Of a DNA stretch of 8,026 nucleotides, positions 1-5,253 are shown one piece after another. This DNA is from Candidatus Brocadiaceae bacterium (GTDB taxonomy: Bacteria; Planctomycetota; MHYJ01; JACQXL01; CAKKQI01): assembly GCA_919901895.1 (NCBI GenBank), contig CAKKQI010000009.1, positions 1 to 8,026 of the forward strand, in the 5' to 3' direction. Under the pieces are notes generated by a model. The model did no database searches. It was given only the letters and a program-made list of their open reading frames with translations, and was not told the DNA's origin. The position numbers and the translations under genes were made by a program. Numbering within the stretch: position 1 is the stretch's first letter; the number at the start of each line of letters is the position of its first letter.

Positions 1-142
1 GTCCGGCAATAACCAGCATCGGACCCTGGCCGGCCATGACCACAGCCAGTTGTTTGGGGTTAAGTTCCTGTTCGTAATTAACCCGTCCGGATAGACTCGT
101 GGTGGGCCGGGGCGATATTTTAGAAAAATTTACGTCTGGCAT
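1..142 (-). CDS. UvrD/PcrA-family ATP-dependent DNA helicase, N-terminal 47 residues (cut by window edge)
   Basis: Superfamily 1 helicases of the UvrD/PcrA/Rep type unwind DNA 3'-5' in repair and replication. Seen: the frame from the ATG at 142 gives an N-terminal arm of about 25 residues, then ELNPKQLAVV (residues 26-35), which matches the Q motif (LNxxQ) that contacts adenine. This is followed by GPMLVIAG (40-47), the strand leading into the Walker A loop. The first base of the next codon is C, which fits the AGPGTGKT form of Walker A, but the loop itself lies outside the window. The start lies 14 nt after the stop of the 89-residue gene on the same strand, so the two are probably co-transcribed. 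No strong Shine-Dalgarno precedes this ATG, so coupling is plausible. Whether the protein is UvrD, PcrA, Rep or an AddA-like relative cannot be told from 47 residues. Confidence 0.82.
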   Translation of the reverse strand, partial: MPDVNFSKISPRPTTSLSGRVNYEQELNPKQLAVVMAGQGPMLVIAG

Positions 143-156
143 ATCCGGAATATTTA

Positions 157-426
157 TTAAGGTTTTGCTTCCGGTTTTGGTTCGGCCGTTGGGGTTTTGG
201 GCGCTTCCTGTTTCGGCTGTTCGCCGGCCGGTTTTTCTTCTTTTACCACACCCATCAAAGCCCGCAATTTTTTGCCGGTCAGAAACCGGACTTTGCGTTG
301 AGCGTGTTTAAGACTTTTTTTTAACTCTCTTAATTCTTTCAGGGATTTTTTTGCTTGCTTCCCTTCGCATACTTTGCCTTTTAAAACGGCAATTTTTTTC
401 TGCAGGGTTTCGGTTCGGCTCGGCAT
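157..426 (-). CDS. Small basic coiled-coil protein with Pro/Glu/Lys-rich tail, unrecognised
   Basis: I do not recognise this 89-residue protein. It is very likely real: its ATG follows an excellent Shine-Dalgarno (AGGAGG, complement of 435-440) at good spacing, and it fills the gap between coaD and a helicase gene on the same strand. Residues 8-55 are rich in Lys, Arg and Leu with heptad-like spacing (LKELRELKKSLKHAQRKV), suggesting a long basic helix or coiled coil. Residues 62-89 are a low-complexity Lys/Glu/Pro/Ala tail (for example KQEAPKTP and AEPKPEAKP), probably disordered. There is no signal peptide, membrane segment or paired cysteines; the only Cys is residue 20. The composition resembles small histone-like or ribosome-associated nucleic-acid-binding proteins, but that is composition only. 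Position suggests co-expression with the downstream helicase. Confidence 0.72.
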   Translation of the reverse strand: MPSRTETLQKKIAVLKGKVCEGKQAKKSLKELRELKKSLKHAQRKVRFLTGKKLRALMGVVKEEKPAGEQPKQEAPKTPTAEPKPEAKP

Positions 427-450
427 ATCAAATACCTCCTTTTAACAATG

Positions 451-575
451 GATTACACTGATCCCGCTAAAGCGGGACGAATTAATCTGTGTAATTTCCG
501 ATGTTTACCACGGATGACACAGATCCCGCTAAAGTGGGACGAATTAACACTGATTAAATCAGTGAAATCCGTGGT
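451..575. repeat. Composite intergenic palindromic repeat between coaD and the 89-aa gene
   Basis: A 35-bp unit occurs twice, at 451-485 and 513-547 (62-bp period), with 3 differences by eye. Each copy holds a hairpin of the form TCCCGC-TAAA-GCGGGA (462-477 perfect; 524-539 with one G.T pair). The second copy is enclosed by ACCACGGAT (507-515) and its complement ATCCGTGGT (567-575) and also contains the perfect palindrome CACTGATT-A-AATCAGTG (548-564). The right outer arm ends on the coaD stop codon. TTAATCTGTGTAAT at 482-495 recurs exactly at 1098-1111. No T-run follows the hairpins on either strand, so they do not look like simple terminators. This looks like interspersed, non-coding repeat DNA. 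Confidence 0.75.
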
Positions 576-1057
576 TATTCTTTTCTTAATTTTTTCTTCA
601 ATAATTCGGATACTTCTTTTGGGACAAAGATATCAATCTGGCCGCCTAAACTGATGGCTTCCTTGATTAAGCGCGAACTGATATAAGAATATTTTTCGCC
701 GGTCATCACAAAAACCGTTTCAATATCAGGCGCCAGGGCGCGGTTGGTTAACGCCATCTGAAATTCGTATTCAAAATCGGAAATAGTCCGAATCCCGCGC
801 AGGATGAGATTGGTCTTTTTGAAACGGACATAATCAATTAATAATCCTTCAAAAGAATCAACCCGGACATTAGGCCATTTCGCGGCTAATTTTTTAAGCA
901 ATTCCACCCGTTCCGGTTTGGTGAAAAGCGGCACTTTCGCGGGGTTATCGGCTACGGCGACGATTAACCGGTCAAACATCCGGCGGCCGCGTTCAATCAC
1001 GTCCAGATGACCGTTAGTCACCGGGTCAAAGGCCCCGGCATAAATGGCTTTACTCAT
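575..1057 (-). CDS. coaD: Phosphopantetheine adenylyltransferase (CoaD)
   Basis: CoaD transfers AMP from ATP to 4'-phosphopantetheine to give dephospho-CoA, the penultimate step of coenzyme A synthesis, in the cytoplasm. At 160 residues it has the full family length. Seen: the nucleotidyltransferase loop AGAFDPVTNGHLD (7-19) with the T/HxGH histidine at His17; NPAKVPLF (38-45) with the substrate-binding Lys41; LRGIRTISDFEYE (86-98) with Arg87 and Arg90; and YSYISSRLIKE (123-133), equivalent to the SxISSxxVKE motif that binds ATP. The ATG at 1057 is preceded by GGGAG (complement of 1064-1068), supporting this start. It lies 61 bp downstream of ugd on the same strand. Proximity to lptD and ugd recalls the frequent placement of coaD (old name kdtB) near LPS genes. 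Nothing is missing or damaged. Confidence 0.97.
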   Translation of the reverse strand: MSKAIYAGAFDPVTNGHLDVIERGRRMFDRLIVAVADNPAKVPLFTKPERVELLKKLAAKWPNVRVDSFEGLLIDYVRFKKTNLILRGIRTISDFEYEFQMALTNRALAPDIETVFVMTGEKYSYISSRLIKEAISLGGQIDIFVPKEVSELLKKKLRKE

Positions 1058-1067
1058 ATTATTCTCC

Positions 1068-1107
1068 CACAGATTAATTATCAGTGTAATCTATTTTTTA
1101 ATCTGTG
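1068..1107. repeat. Inverted repeat in the ugd-coaD gap
   Basis: CACAGATTAA (1068-1077) and its complement TTAATCTGTG (1098-1107) form 10-bp arms around a 20-base AT-rich centre. The right arm is part of the 14-mer TTAATCTGTGTAAT also found at 482-495, and the centre contains ATCAGTGTAATCT, made of the same vocabulary (AATCAGTG, AATCTGTG) as the repeat block downstream of coaD. It lies between the ugd stop and the coaD Shine-Dalgarno on the message strand. No T-run follows, so termination is unlikely. I read it as a smaller or degraded member of the same repeat family. Confidence 0.6.
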
Positions 1108-1118
1108 TAATCAGTTGA

Positions 1119-2435
1119 TTAAACCCGGCCGATACTGCGATAGACAAACCCCAACTTTTTCATCTGCGTTGGTGAAAAAATATTGCGTCCGTCAATAATC
1201 GTCGGATGGGCCATATTTTTTTTGAGGCGCGGTAAATCCAGTGTTTTAAACTCAGGCCAGTCGGTCGTAATAACCAGGCAATCGGATTGCCGGGCGGCCT
1301 CATAAGGGTTCCGGCAAAAGATAATCTTTCCGCCGCCTCGGCGGGGCAAGTTAGGTAGAACCGCTCGGGCCGGGCCCATTGCTTTCGGGTCATAGACTTT
1401 AAGTATCGCGCCGCGTTCGCTCAACCGGCGGGCGATGTCAATTCCCGGCGATTCGCGGATATCGTCCGTATCCGGTTTAAAAGATAATCCCAGTAATCCA
1501 ATCCGTTTGCCTTTAATGACCCAGAGTTCGTTTTCAATTTTTTTGATAAACCGGTCGCGTTGTCCCAGATTTATTTTTTGAACTTCCTTAAGTAAATTAA
1601 AATCATAACCGATATCTTCTGATATTTTAAAAAAAGCATTAAGGTCTTTGGGGAAACAATATCCGCCGTAACCGATACCGGCATTCAGGAAATGAGGGCT
1701 GATTCTTTGATCCATTCCCATTCCTTTGGTTACCTGCGTAACATCGGCCTGAACCAGTTCGCAGATAATAGATAGGGCGTTGGCATAAGAAATTTTAAGG
1801 GCCAGGAAGGCGTTGGAAGCATGTTTAATAAGTTCGGCGCTTTTCAGGTCGGTTACGATTACCGGCGCATTAAAATCACGATAAAGTTTACGCATCACCT
1901 CTTCTGCTTTTTTGGATTCCACGCCCAGGACAATCCGGTCCGGGTGCATCGTGGTTTGAATGGCCACTCCTTCCTGGAGAAATTCCGGATTGGAGACCAG
2001 ATCAAAAGAGGCATCAGCCGGAGCGTATTTTTTTATGACGGCTTTGATTTTTTCGCCGGTGGCCACCGGGGCGGTGCTTTTTTCGACAATGACCGTATAA
2101 CCTTTCAGGTTCGGGGCAATGGTTCGGGCGACATTTTCCACCTGGGTTAAATCGGCGGCGCCGTCCGGACCTAAAGGCGTCCCGACCGCAATAAAAATCA
2201 CTTCGGCGCCCTGAACCGCCGTTTTGATATTAGTTGAAAAAAATAATCTTTTTTTTCGGCAATTGTTCCGGACGATTTCTTCCAAGCCCGGTTCATAAAT
2301 CGGTATCCGGCCGGCTTTAAGAGCCGCGATTTTCGGCCGGTTGTTATCGACACAGATAACCCGATGTCCTTTTTCAGCCAGGCAGGCGCCGGTAACTAAT
2401 CCGACGTGTCCGGTTCCGATCAGCGTAATTTTCAT
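1119..2435 (-). CDS. ugd: UDP-glucose 6-dehydrogenase
   Basis: The enzyme oxidises UDP-glucose to UDP-glucuronate with two NAD+, in the cytoplasm, supplying precursors for LPS, capsule or other surface glycans. At 438 residues it has normal length. Seen in order: Rossmann motif GTGHVGLVTG (7-16) with the NAD-binding Asp30 at the end of strand 2; AVGTP (83-87); EKSTAPVATG (118-127); NPEFLQEG (149-156); ELIKHASNAFLALKIS (201-216) with Lys204 and Asn208; the catalytic loop GYGGYCFPKD (255-264) with nucleophile Cys260 and Asp264; and the C-terminal NAD/UDP domain beginning GLSFKPDTDDIRESP (316-330). GDP-mannose or UDP-ManNAc dehydrogenases share this fold, but the overall pattern best fits UDP-glucose. 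The start is at the Rossmann N-terminus. The Shine-Dalgarno is weak, and hairpin repeats lie directly upstream in the gap to lptD. Arginine codons are almost all CGN. Confidence 0.95.
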   Translation of the reverse strand: MKITLIGTGHVGLVTGACLAEKGHRVICVDNNRPKIAALKAGRIPIYEPGLEEIVRNNCRKKRLFFSTNIKTAVQGAEVIFIAVGTPLGPDGAADLTQVENVARTIAPNLKGYTVIVEKSTAPVATGEKIKAVIKKYAPADASFDLVSNPEFLQEGVAIQTTMHPDRIVLGVESKKAEEVMRKLYRDFNAPVIVTDLKSAELIKHASNAFLALKISYANALSIICELVQADVTQVTKGMGMDQRISPHFLNAGIGYGGYCFPKDLNAFFKISEDIGYDFNLLKEVQKINLGQRDRFIKKIENELWVIKGKRIGLLGLSFKPDTDDIRESPGIDIARRLSERGAILKVYDPKAMGPARAVLPNLPRRGGGKIIFCRNPYEAARQSDCLVITTDWPEFKTLDLPRLKKNMAHPTIIDGRNIFSPTQMKKLGFVYRSIGRV

Positions 2436-2445
2436 AATATTTCAA

Positions 2446-2489
2446 TCCCGCCAGAGCGGGAACCGATCCCGATAAAATCGGGAATCCCG
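2446..2489. repeat. Two tandem GC hairpins in the lptD-ugd gap
   Basis: Two palindromes lie side by side: TCCCGC-CAGA-GCGGGA (2446-2461) and TCCCGAT-AAA-ATCGGGA (2467-2483). A further TCCCG follows at 2485-2489. The segment thus reads as five alternating half-sites, TCCCG, CGGGA, TCCCG, CGGGA, TCCCG, and the fourth half-site can pair with either neighbour. The core is the same as in the hairpins at 462-477 and 524-539. The block starts 4 bp after the lptD stop (reading the minus strand) and ends about 10 bp before the ugd start codon, so it occupies the ugd leader. There is no T-run. Confidence 0.75.
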
Positions 2490-2492
2490 TGT

Positions 2493-4847
2493 TCAAAAAC
2501 TGGTGGTGATAGTTTTCGGACCGATTCCTTTGGGAATTAAAGTAAGATAAAAAGTTTTTTCATCCTTTCCGCGGTCAACCTGCACGGAAAATTCCAAAAA
2601 AAGTTCGTGCAGGTCCCGGCGGAACACATAAGCCCGATTGATTAATCTCTTTTCTTTAAAATCGTATTGTTCAGAGGCAATAAATTGCCATTTTTCAATC
2701 GGCGTACAGGAAACGCTTACTCCCAGGGCATTAGTGCTATGTTTGATATAACGTTCGGTTAATCCGATTGACCAGCCGGCGTAAGGTTGTAAATTAACAC
2801 TTCCATTAAAAATTTCAAGATTTTTTTCATAAGTATTGTATTCGGAATTCAAACCCAGAGAGAAAGGCTGGTTTGGAGTAAAAGACAGGTCAAGATGGAG
2901 ATTAGAAACGCGGCGTTTAGAAAAAACCCAATTATTATCGGGGGAAAGAGTAATCCAGTTCATCGGAGAGAGATAATTATTATAATTTTCCGAAACGGTA
3001 TCCCTTTCGGCCCTGGGGTAATATTCCAGGGCCAGGCCGAAATCAAGAAATTGCCAGGGCGAATCGTTAATGGTGGTTTTAAAACGGTTTCTTATTTCAA
3101 AATAATTTTCGGTAAAGCGGTTAATTCGGTCCAGCGAATCAAATTGTAAAAGTTCCGCAGACGGCGTGCTGGCCTGGAAATTATCGGTCTGCCGGGCATC
3201 AAACGAGATAATATGAGATAGTTGATTGATACCCAGGGTTTTATTCTGTATGTCAAAGACGCGGTAAAATTGCGTGAAAAATCTTAAACCGCCGGAGGTG
3301 ACCGTCCGGTTGATGGTTTTATCTTCAATCGTTCCTTTTTCGTAAGTCGACCAGCGCCAGGAAGCGAAAGGCATTGTTTTAATAAAACCTAATTGATACG
3401 GCCAGGAAAATTCTGTTAGAAAATCCGTCCGCCAGATTTGGGAAGCGTCCTGATTTAATTGCTCGTCATATTGTTTGCGAAGATTATCCGTTTGCAGGGA
3501 GCCGGAGAAATAAACCGGCCGGGCCGGGCCTAATAAGTGCAACGGTTCATTAATAATCTGGTAAGTTGCCTGAGGCAGGTATTCCGTCTGGGTCTGGAAA
3601 TTATTAAGCCGGGCGCGTTCCAGCAGAGTCCCGCCCCGGTTCTGGTTAAGATGTCTCAAATAGACGTACGATTCCTGTTCCTTGCCCTCTTTGGCTTCCT
3701 TTTCAAAAAATTCCAGCAGAAGATGCCGGTCGCTTAACCACGATGTTTCCGTATCCAGCCGGAATTGTTCGTTTAAATAATGGCGGTGGAATGTTTTAAC
3801 GCGGTTTCTTTCCGATTTTTCCAGCGGGATGAATTGCCGGTCATACGCGATATCCGTGTCCGGTCCTTTATCCTTGATATAATATCCCTTAAGAAAGCCG
3901 TGATAATTTTTCCAGTCATAATCAAGTTCCGGTTCCCAGGCCGTCCCCCGTTTCTGGAAATAGGTTGTTTTTATTTCCAGGTCGCCCCATTGTTGGGTAA
4001 CGGGTTGGTCGTATTTATCTTTCAGGATATGGCCGGTTTCGTCCCGTTTATATTTATTTAGATTCAAACCGGCTACGATCTGAACCGTATTACCAAACCG
4101 TTTGGTTTTTTCGAATTTGATTGACCTGACGAAAGGGTCATTGCCGATGACTTTGCGGTAATAAGGCCAGTAAAAGAAAGGAATACCTTGAACCATCGGG
4201 AAAATATGGTGGAAAATGAGACGTTTATTTTTTTCGTCGCTGATAAACCAGGTTCTTTTGACAAAAAACTCATAATGGGGCTTTCCGTGAGTGCAGGTGC
4301 TGACTGATGTATTTTTGGCGATCAGGGTGGATTTATTTATTTGGTAAATCGTTTTAGCTTTGATAATAACGGGAATAGATTCCGGTTTGGTTTGTCCTTT
4401 TTCGTCCGTGTAAACCGTTTTAATTTTAGCATTAATAATGATACCCGTGTCATTTTTAAAATTAAAATAAACCTGGTCTGCCGTTATTTGGTCCTGGCCG
4501 ATGGTAACTTTAACGTTACCTTCAGCGTAAACTTCCTCGTAAATAAGTTGTTTTTCTGAGTTGCCTGGAGCGGATGCCTCTTCTGATTTTTGCTCCTTTT
4601 TCCAGCCGATGAAACTATCAGCGGTGATAACCCGTTCGGCCTGGTAGAGTTCCACCTGTTCAAGAGAGATAAATTCAAAGCCGTTTTCTTTCCAGACTTT
4701 ACCGGTTCGCTGAAAACGAATATAAGCGGCCAATTTAGTTTCATCCTTTGATGTTTCGGGCGATTTTTTTTCTTCGGCGTCCGATGAAACAATGCCGAGC
4801 AGTCCCAAAACTATGAGAAAAATGAAAATCTTATATTTTTTTAACAT
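2493..4847 (-). CDS. lptD: LPS-assembly outer-membrane protein LptD
   Basis: LptD is the outer-membrane barrel that, with LptE, inserts lipopolysaccharide into the outer leaflet. From the ATG at 4847 the protein has 784 residues, within the family range. Seen: a signal peptide with KKYK followed by a hydrophobic core (residues 8-19) and a likely cleavage after SSDA (24); an OstA/LptA-like periplasmic beta-jellyroll with YAEGNVKVTIGQDQITADQV (about 107-126); the conserved stretch STCTHGKPHYEF (183-194) with one Cys; GIPFFYWPYYRK (221-232), matching the family PxFYxPYf signature; then a long beta-rich barrel ending in a terminal Phe (TITTSF), typical of outer-membrane proteins. Two in-frame ATGs further upstream (4910, 4880) lie at or before the promoter elements, so they cannot be used from that promoter. 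The leader has no Shine-Dalgarno. It heads the minus-strand gene group with ugd and coaD. Confidence 0.9.
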   Translation of the reverse strand: MLKKYKIFIFLIVLGLLGIVSSDAEEKKSPETSKDETKLAAYIRFQRTGKVWKENGFEFISLEQVELYQAERVITADSFIGWKKEQKSEEASAPGNSEKQLIYEEVYAEGNVKVTIGQDQITADQVYFNFKNDTGIIINAKIKTVYTDEKGQTKPESIPVIIKAKTIYQINKSTLIAKNTSVSTCTHGKPHYEFFVKRTWFISDEKNKRLIFHHIFPMVQGIPFFYWPYYRKVIGNDPFVRSIKFEKTKRFGNTVQIVAGLNLNKYKRDETGHILKDKYDQPVTQQWGDLEIKTTYFQKRGTAWEPELDYDWKNYHGFLKGYYIKDKGPDTDIAYDRQFIPLEKSERNRVKTFHRHYLNEQFRLDTETSWLSDRHLLLEFFEKEAKEGKEQESYVYLRHLNQNRGGTLLERARLNNFQTQTEYLPQATYQIINEPLHLLGPARPVYFSGSLQTDNLRKQYDEQLNQDASQIWRTDFLTEFSWPYQLGFIKTMPFASWRWSTYEKGTIEDKTINRTVTSGGLRFFTQFYRVFDIQNKTLGINQLSHIISFDARQTDNFQASTPSAELLQFDSLDRINRFTENYFEIRNRFKTTINDSPWQFLDFGLALEYYPRAERDTVSENYNNYLSPMNWITLSPDNNWVFSKRRVSNLHLDLSFTPNQPFSLGLNSEYNTYEKNLEIFNGSVNLQPYAGWSIGLTERYIKHSTNALGVSVSCTPIEKWQFIASEQYDFKEKRLINRAYVFRRDLHELFLEFSVQVDRGKDEKTFYLTLIPKGIGPKTITTSF

Positions 4848-4877
4848 AAAAATTAACTGACTGCAGTTAATTTTTAT
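4846..4877. promoter_or_regulatory. Inverted repeat spanning the lptD transcription start (candidate operator)
   Basis: ATAAAAATTAACTG (4846-4859) and its exact complement CAGTTAATTTTTAT (4864-4877) surround a 4-base spacer. The dyad begins 1 bp past the -10 box of the lptD promoter on the minus strand, covers the predicted start of transcription (about 4872) and ends inside the lptD ATG. As DNA it is placed like a repressor operator. As RNA, most of it would fold the very short leader and occlude the start codon. No protein binding it can be named from the sequence. Confidence 0.55.
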
Positions 4878-4878
4878 C

Positions 4879-4906
4879 ATTATAGTAAAAAAACACTGAG
4901 AGTCAA
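4879..4906 (-). promoter_or_regulatory. Sigma-70-type promoter of lptD
   Basis: Reading the minus strand: -35 TTGACT (complement of 4901-4906), a 16-bp spacer, and -10 TATAAT (complement of 4879-4884), identical to the consensus. Transcription should begin near 4872, about 25 nt before the ATG at 4847. Because the -10 box overlaps the ATG at 4880, and the ATG at 4910 lies upstream of the -35, only the ATG at 4847 can be translated from this transcript. It is divergent from the tRNA promoter, with 43 bp between the two -35 boxes. Confidence 0.72.
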
Positions 4907-4919
4907 ACAAAAGGGTTTT

Positions 4920-4930
4920 ATGATAATCAT
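4920..4930. promoter_or_regulatory. ATGAT-A-ATCAT palindrome between divergent promoters
   Basis: An 11-bp perfect palindrome sits between the lptD and tRNA -35 boxes. With flanking bases it matches the core of the 19-bp Fur-box consensus, about 13 of 19 positions by eye, with the outer right part not matching. It could be a regulator site or chance in AT-rich DNA. Confidence 0.2.
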
Positions 4931-4936
4931 TGAGCG

Positions 4937-4951
4937 AAGCAAATTTTGCTT
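4937..4951. promoter_or_regulatory. AAGCAAA-T-TTTGCTT palindrome touching the tRNA promoter -35
   Basis: This perfect 7-bp dyad with one central base overlaps the first two bases of the tRNA promoter -35 (4950-4955). The position would suit a regulator of either divergent promoter. There is no other support. Confidence 0.25.
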
Positions 4952-4977
4952 GACCATGTTAGGGATTGACGTATAAT
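4950..4977 (+). promoter_or_regulatory. Sigma-70-type promoter of the tRNA-Arg gene
   Basis: -35 TTGACC (4950-4955), a 16-bp spacer, and consensus -10 TATAAT (4972-4977). Transcription should start near 4984, leaving a 5' leader of roughly 14 nt before the mature tRNA at 4998. The same -10 sequence and spacer length are used by the divergent lptD promoter, which supports a conventional housekeeping sigma factor. Confidence 0.72.
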
Positions 4978-4997
4978 GACAACGATTTGTTGTTGAT

Positions 4998-5069
4998 GCT
5001 CCCGTAGCTCAATGGACAGAGCACTGGCCTCCGGAGCCTGGGATACAGGTTCGACTCCTGTCGGGAGCA
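4998..5069 (+). tRNA. tRNA-Arg (anticodon CCG)
   Basis: A complete cloverleaf can be drawn. The acceptor stem GCTCCCG/CGGGAGC has 7 perfect pairs. The D stem GCTC/GAGC encloses an 8-base loop with GG. The anticodon arm is CTGGC, loop CTCCGGA with anticodon CCG at 5031-5033, then GCCTG. The variable loop has 4 bases. The T stem ACAGG/CCTGT has loop TTCGACT. The discriminator is A (5069). The 3' CCA is not encoded. It reads CGG, a very common Arg codon in ugd and the DUF3786-like gene. Oddity: the second pair of the anticodon stem is T.T (positions 28-42), where a T-A pair is usual for this isoacceptor. A promoter lies just upstream and a T-run just downstream. Confidence 0.93.
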
Positions 5070-5106
5070 TTTTTTTCAGCCGGTGATTGAGTCGTCTTTG
5101 GCTGAA
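5070..5106 (+). terminator. T-run after the tRNA, followed by a weak hairpin
   Basis: Seven T residues (5070-5076) follow directly on the GC-rich tRNA acceptor stem and may release RNA polymerase or mark 3' processing. They run into a separate inverted repeat, TTCAGCC (5075-5081) with GGCTGAA (5100-5106), whose 18-base loop and lack of a following T-run make it a poor intrinsic terminator. The remaining bases to 5253 hold no gene I can support. Confidence 0.35.
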
Positions 5107-5253
5107 TCGGAATCCGGAAAAGTTTCGTTTTAATAAAAGTTTATTTGCTCTGTTGAGAACCTTCTCTGGATGTAGCAGCGACGATATGAAACGAAATCAA
5201 TAATCTTTGCAAAATAACAGATTCCGTTAAAATCCTACAAAGAATCCGAGACT

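Noticed and set aside
462..477. TCCCGC-TAAA-GCGGGA as an intrinsic terminator of coaD
   Set aside because: No T-run follows on either strand, and the same hairpin core occurs within other gaps of the same gene group.
451..547. CRISPR-like array from the two 35-bp repeats
   Set aside because: There are only two copies; the 27-bp interval is itself part of the palindromic structure; no further spacers or cas genes are present.
448..654. Plus-strand open frame of 68 codons
   Set aside because: It runs through the repeat block and antisense into coaD, has no ribosome-binding site and no recognisable protein character.
1700..1863. Tyr instead of Ser before the ugd catalytic Cys (GGYCFPKD)
   Set aside because: This position varies among UDP-sugar dehydrogenases and the nucleophile Cys, Lys and Asp are intact, so there is no reason to suspect altered chemistry.
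1821..2150. Plus-strand open frame of 109 codons inside ugd
   Set aside because: It is antisense to well-conserved ugd motifs; its residues are a shadow of the coding strand.
4848..4910. Longer lptD starting at the ATG at 4910 or 4880
   Set aside because: The ATG at 4910 is upstream of the -35 box and the one at 4880 overlaps the -10 box; the signal peptide begins cleanly at the ATG at 4847.
5046..5106. Integration (att) site at the tRNA-Arg 3' end
   Set aside because: I could not find a second copy of the tRNA 3' end elsewhere in the window, nor an integrase gene.
5207..5233. Promoter TTGCAA-15 bp-TAAAAT for the AlbA_2 regulator
   Set aside because: The spacer is short and both boxes are imperfect in an AT-rich stretch; too weak to call, though it would favour the GTG start at 5254.
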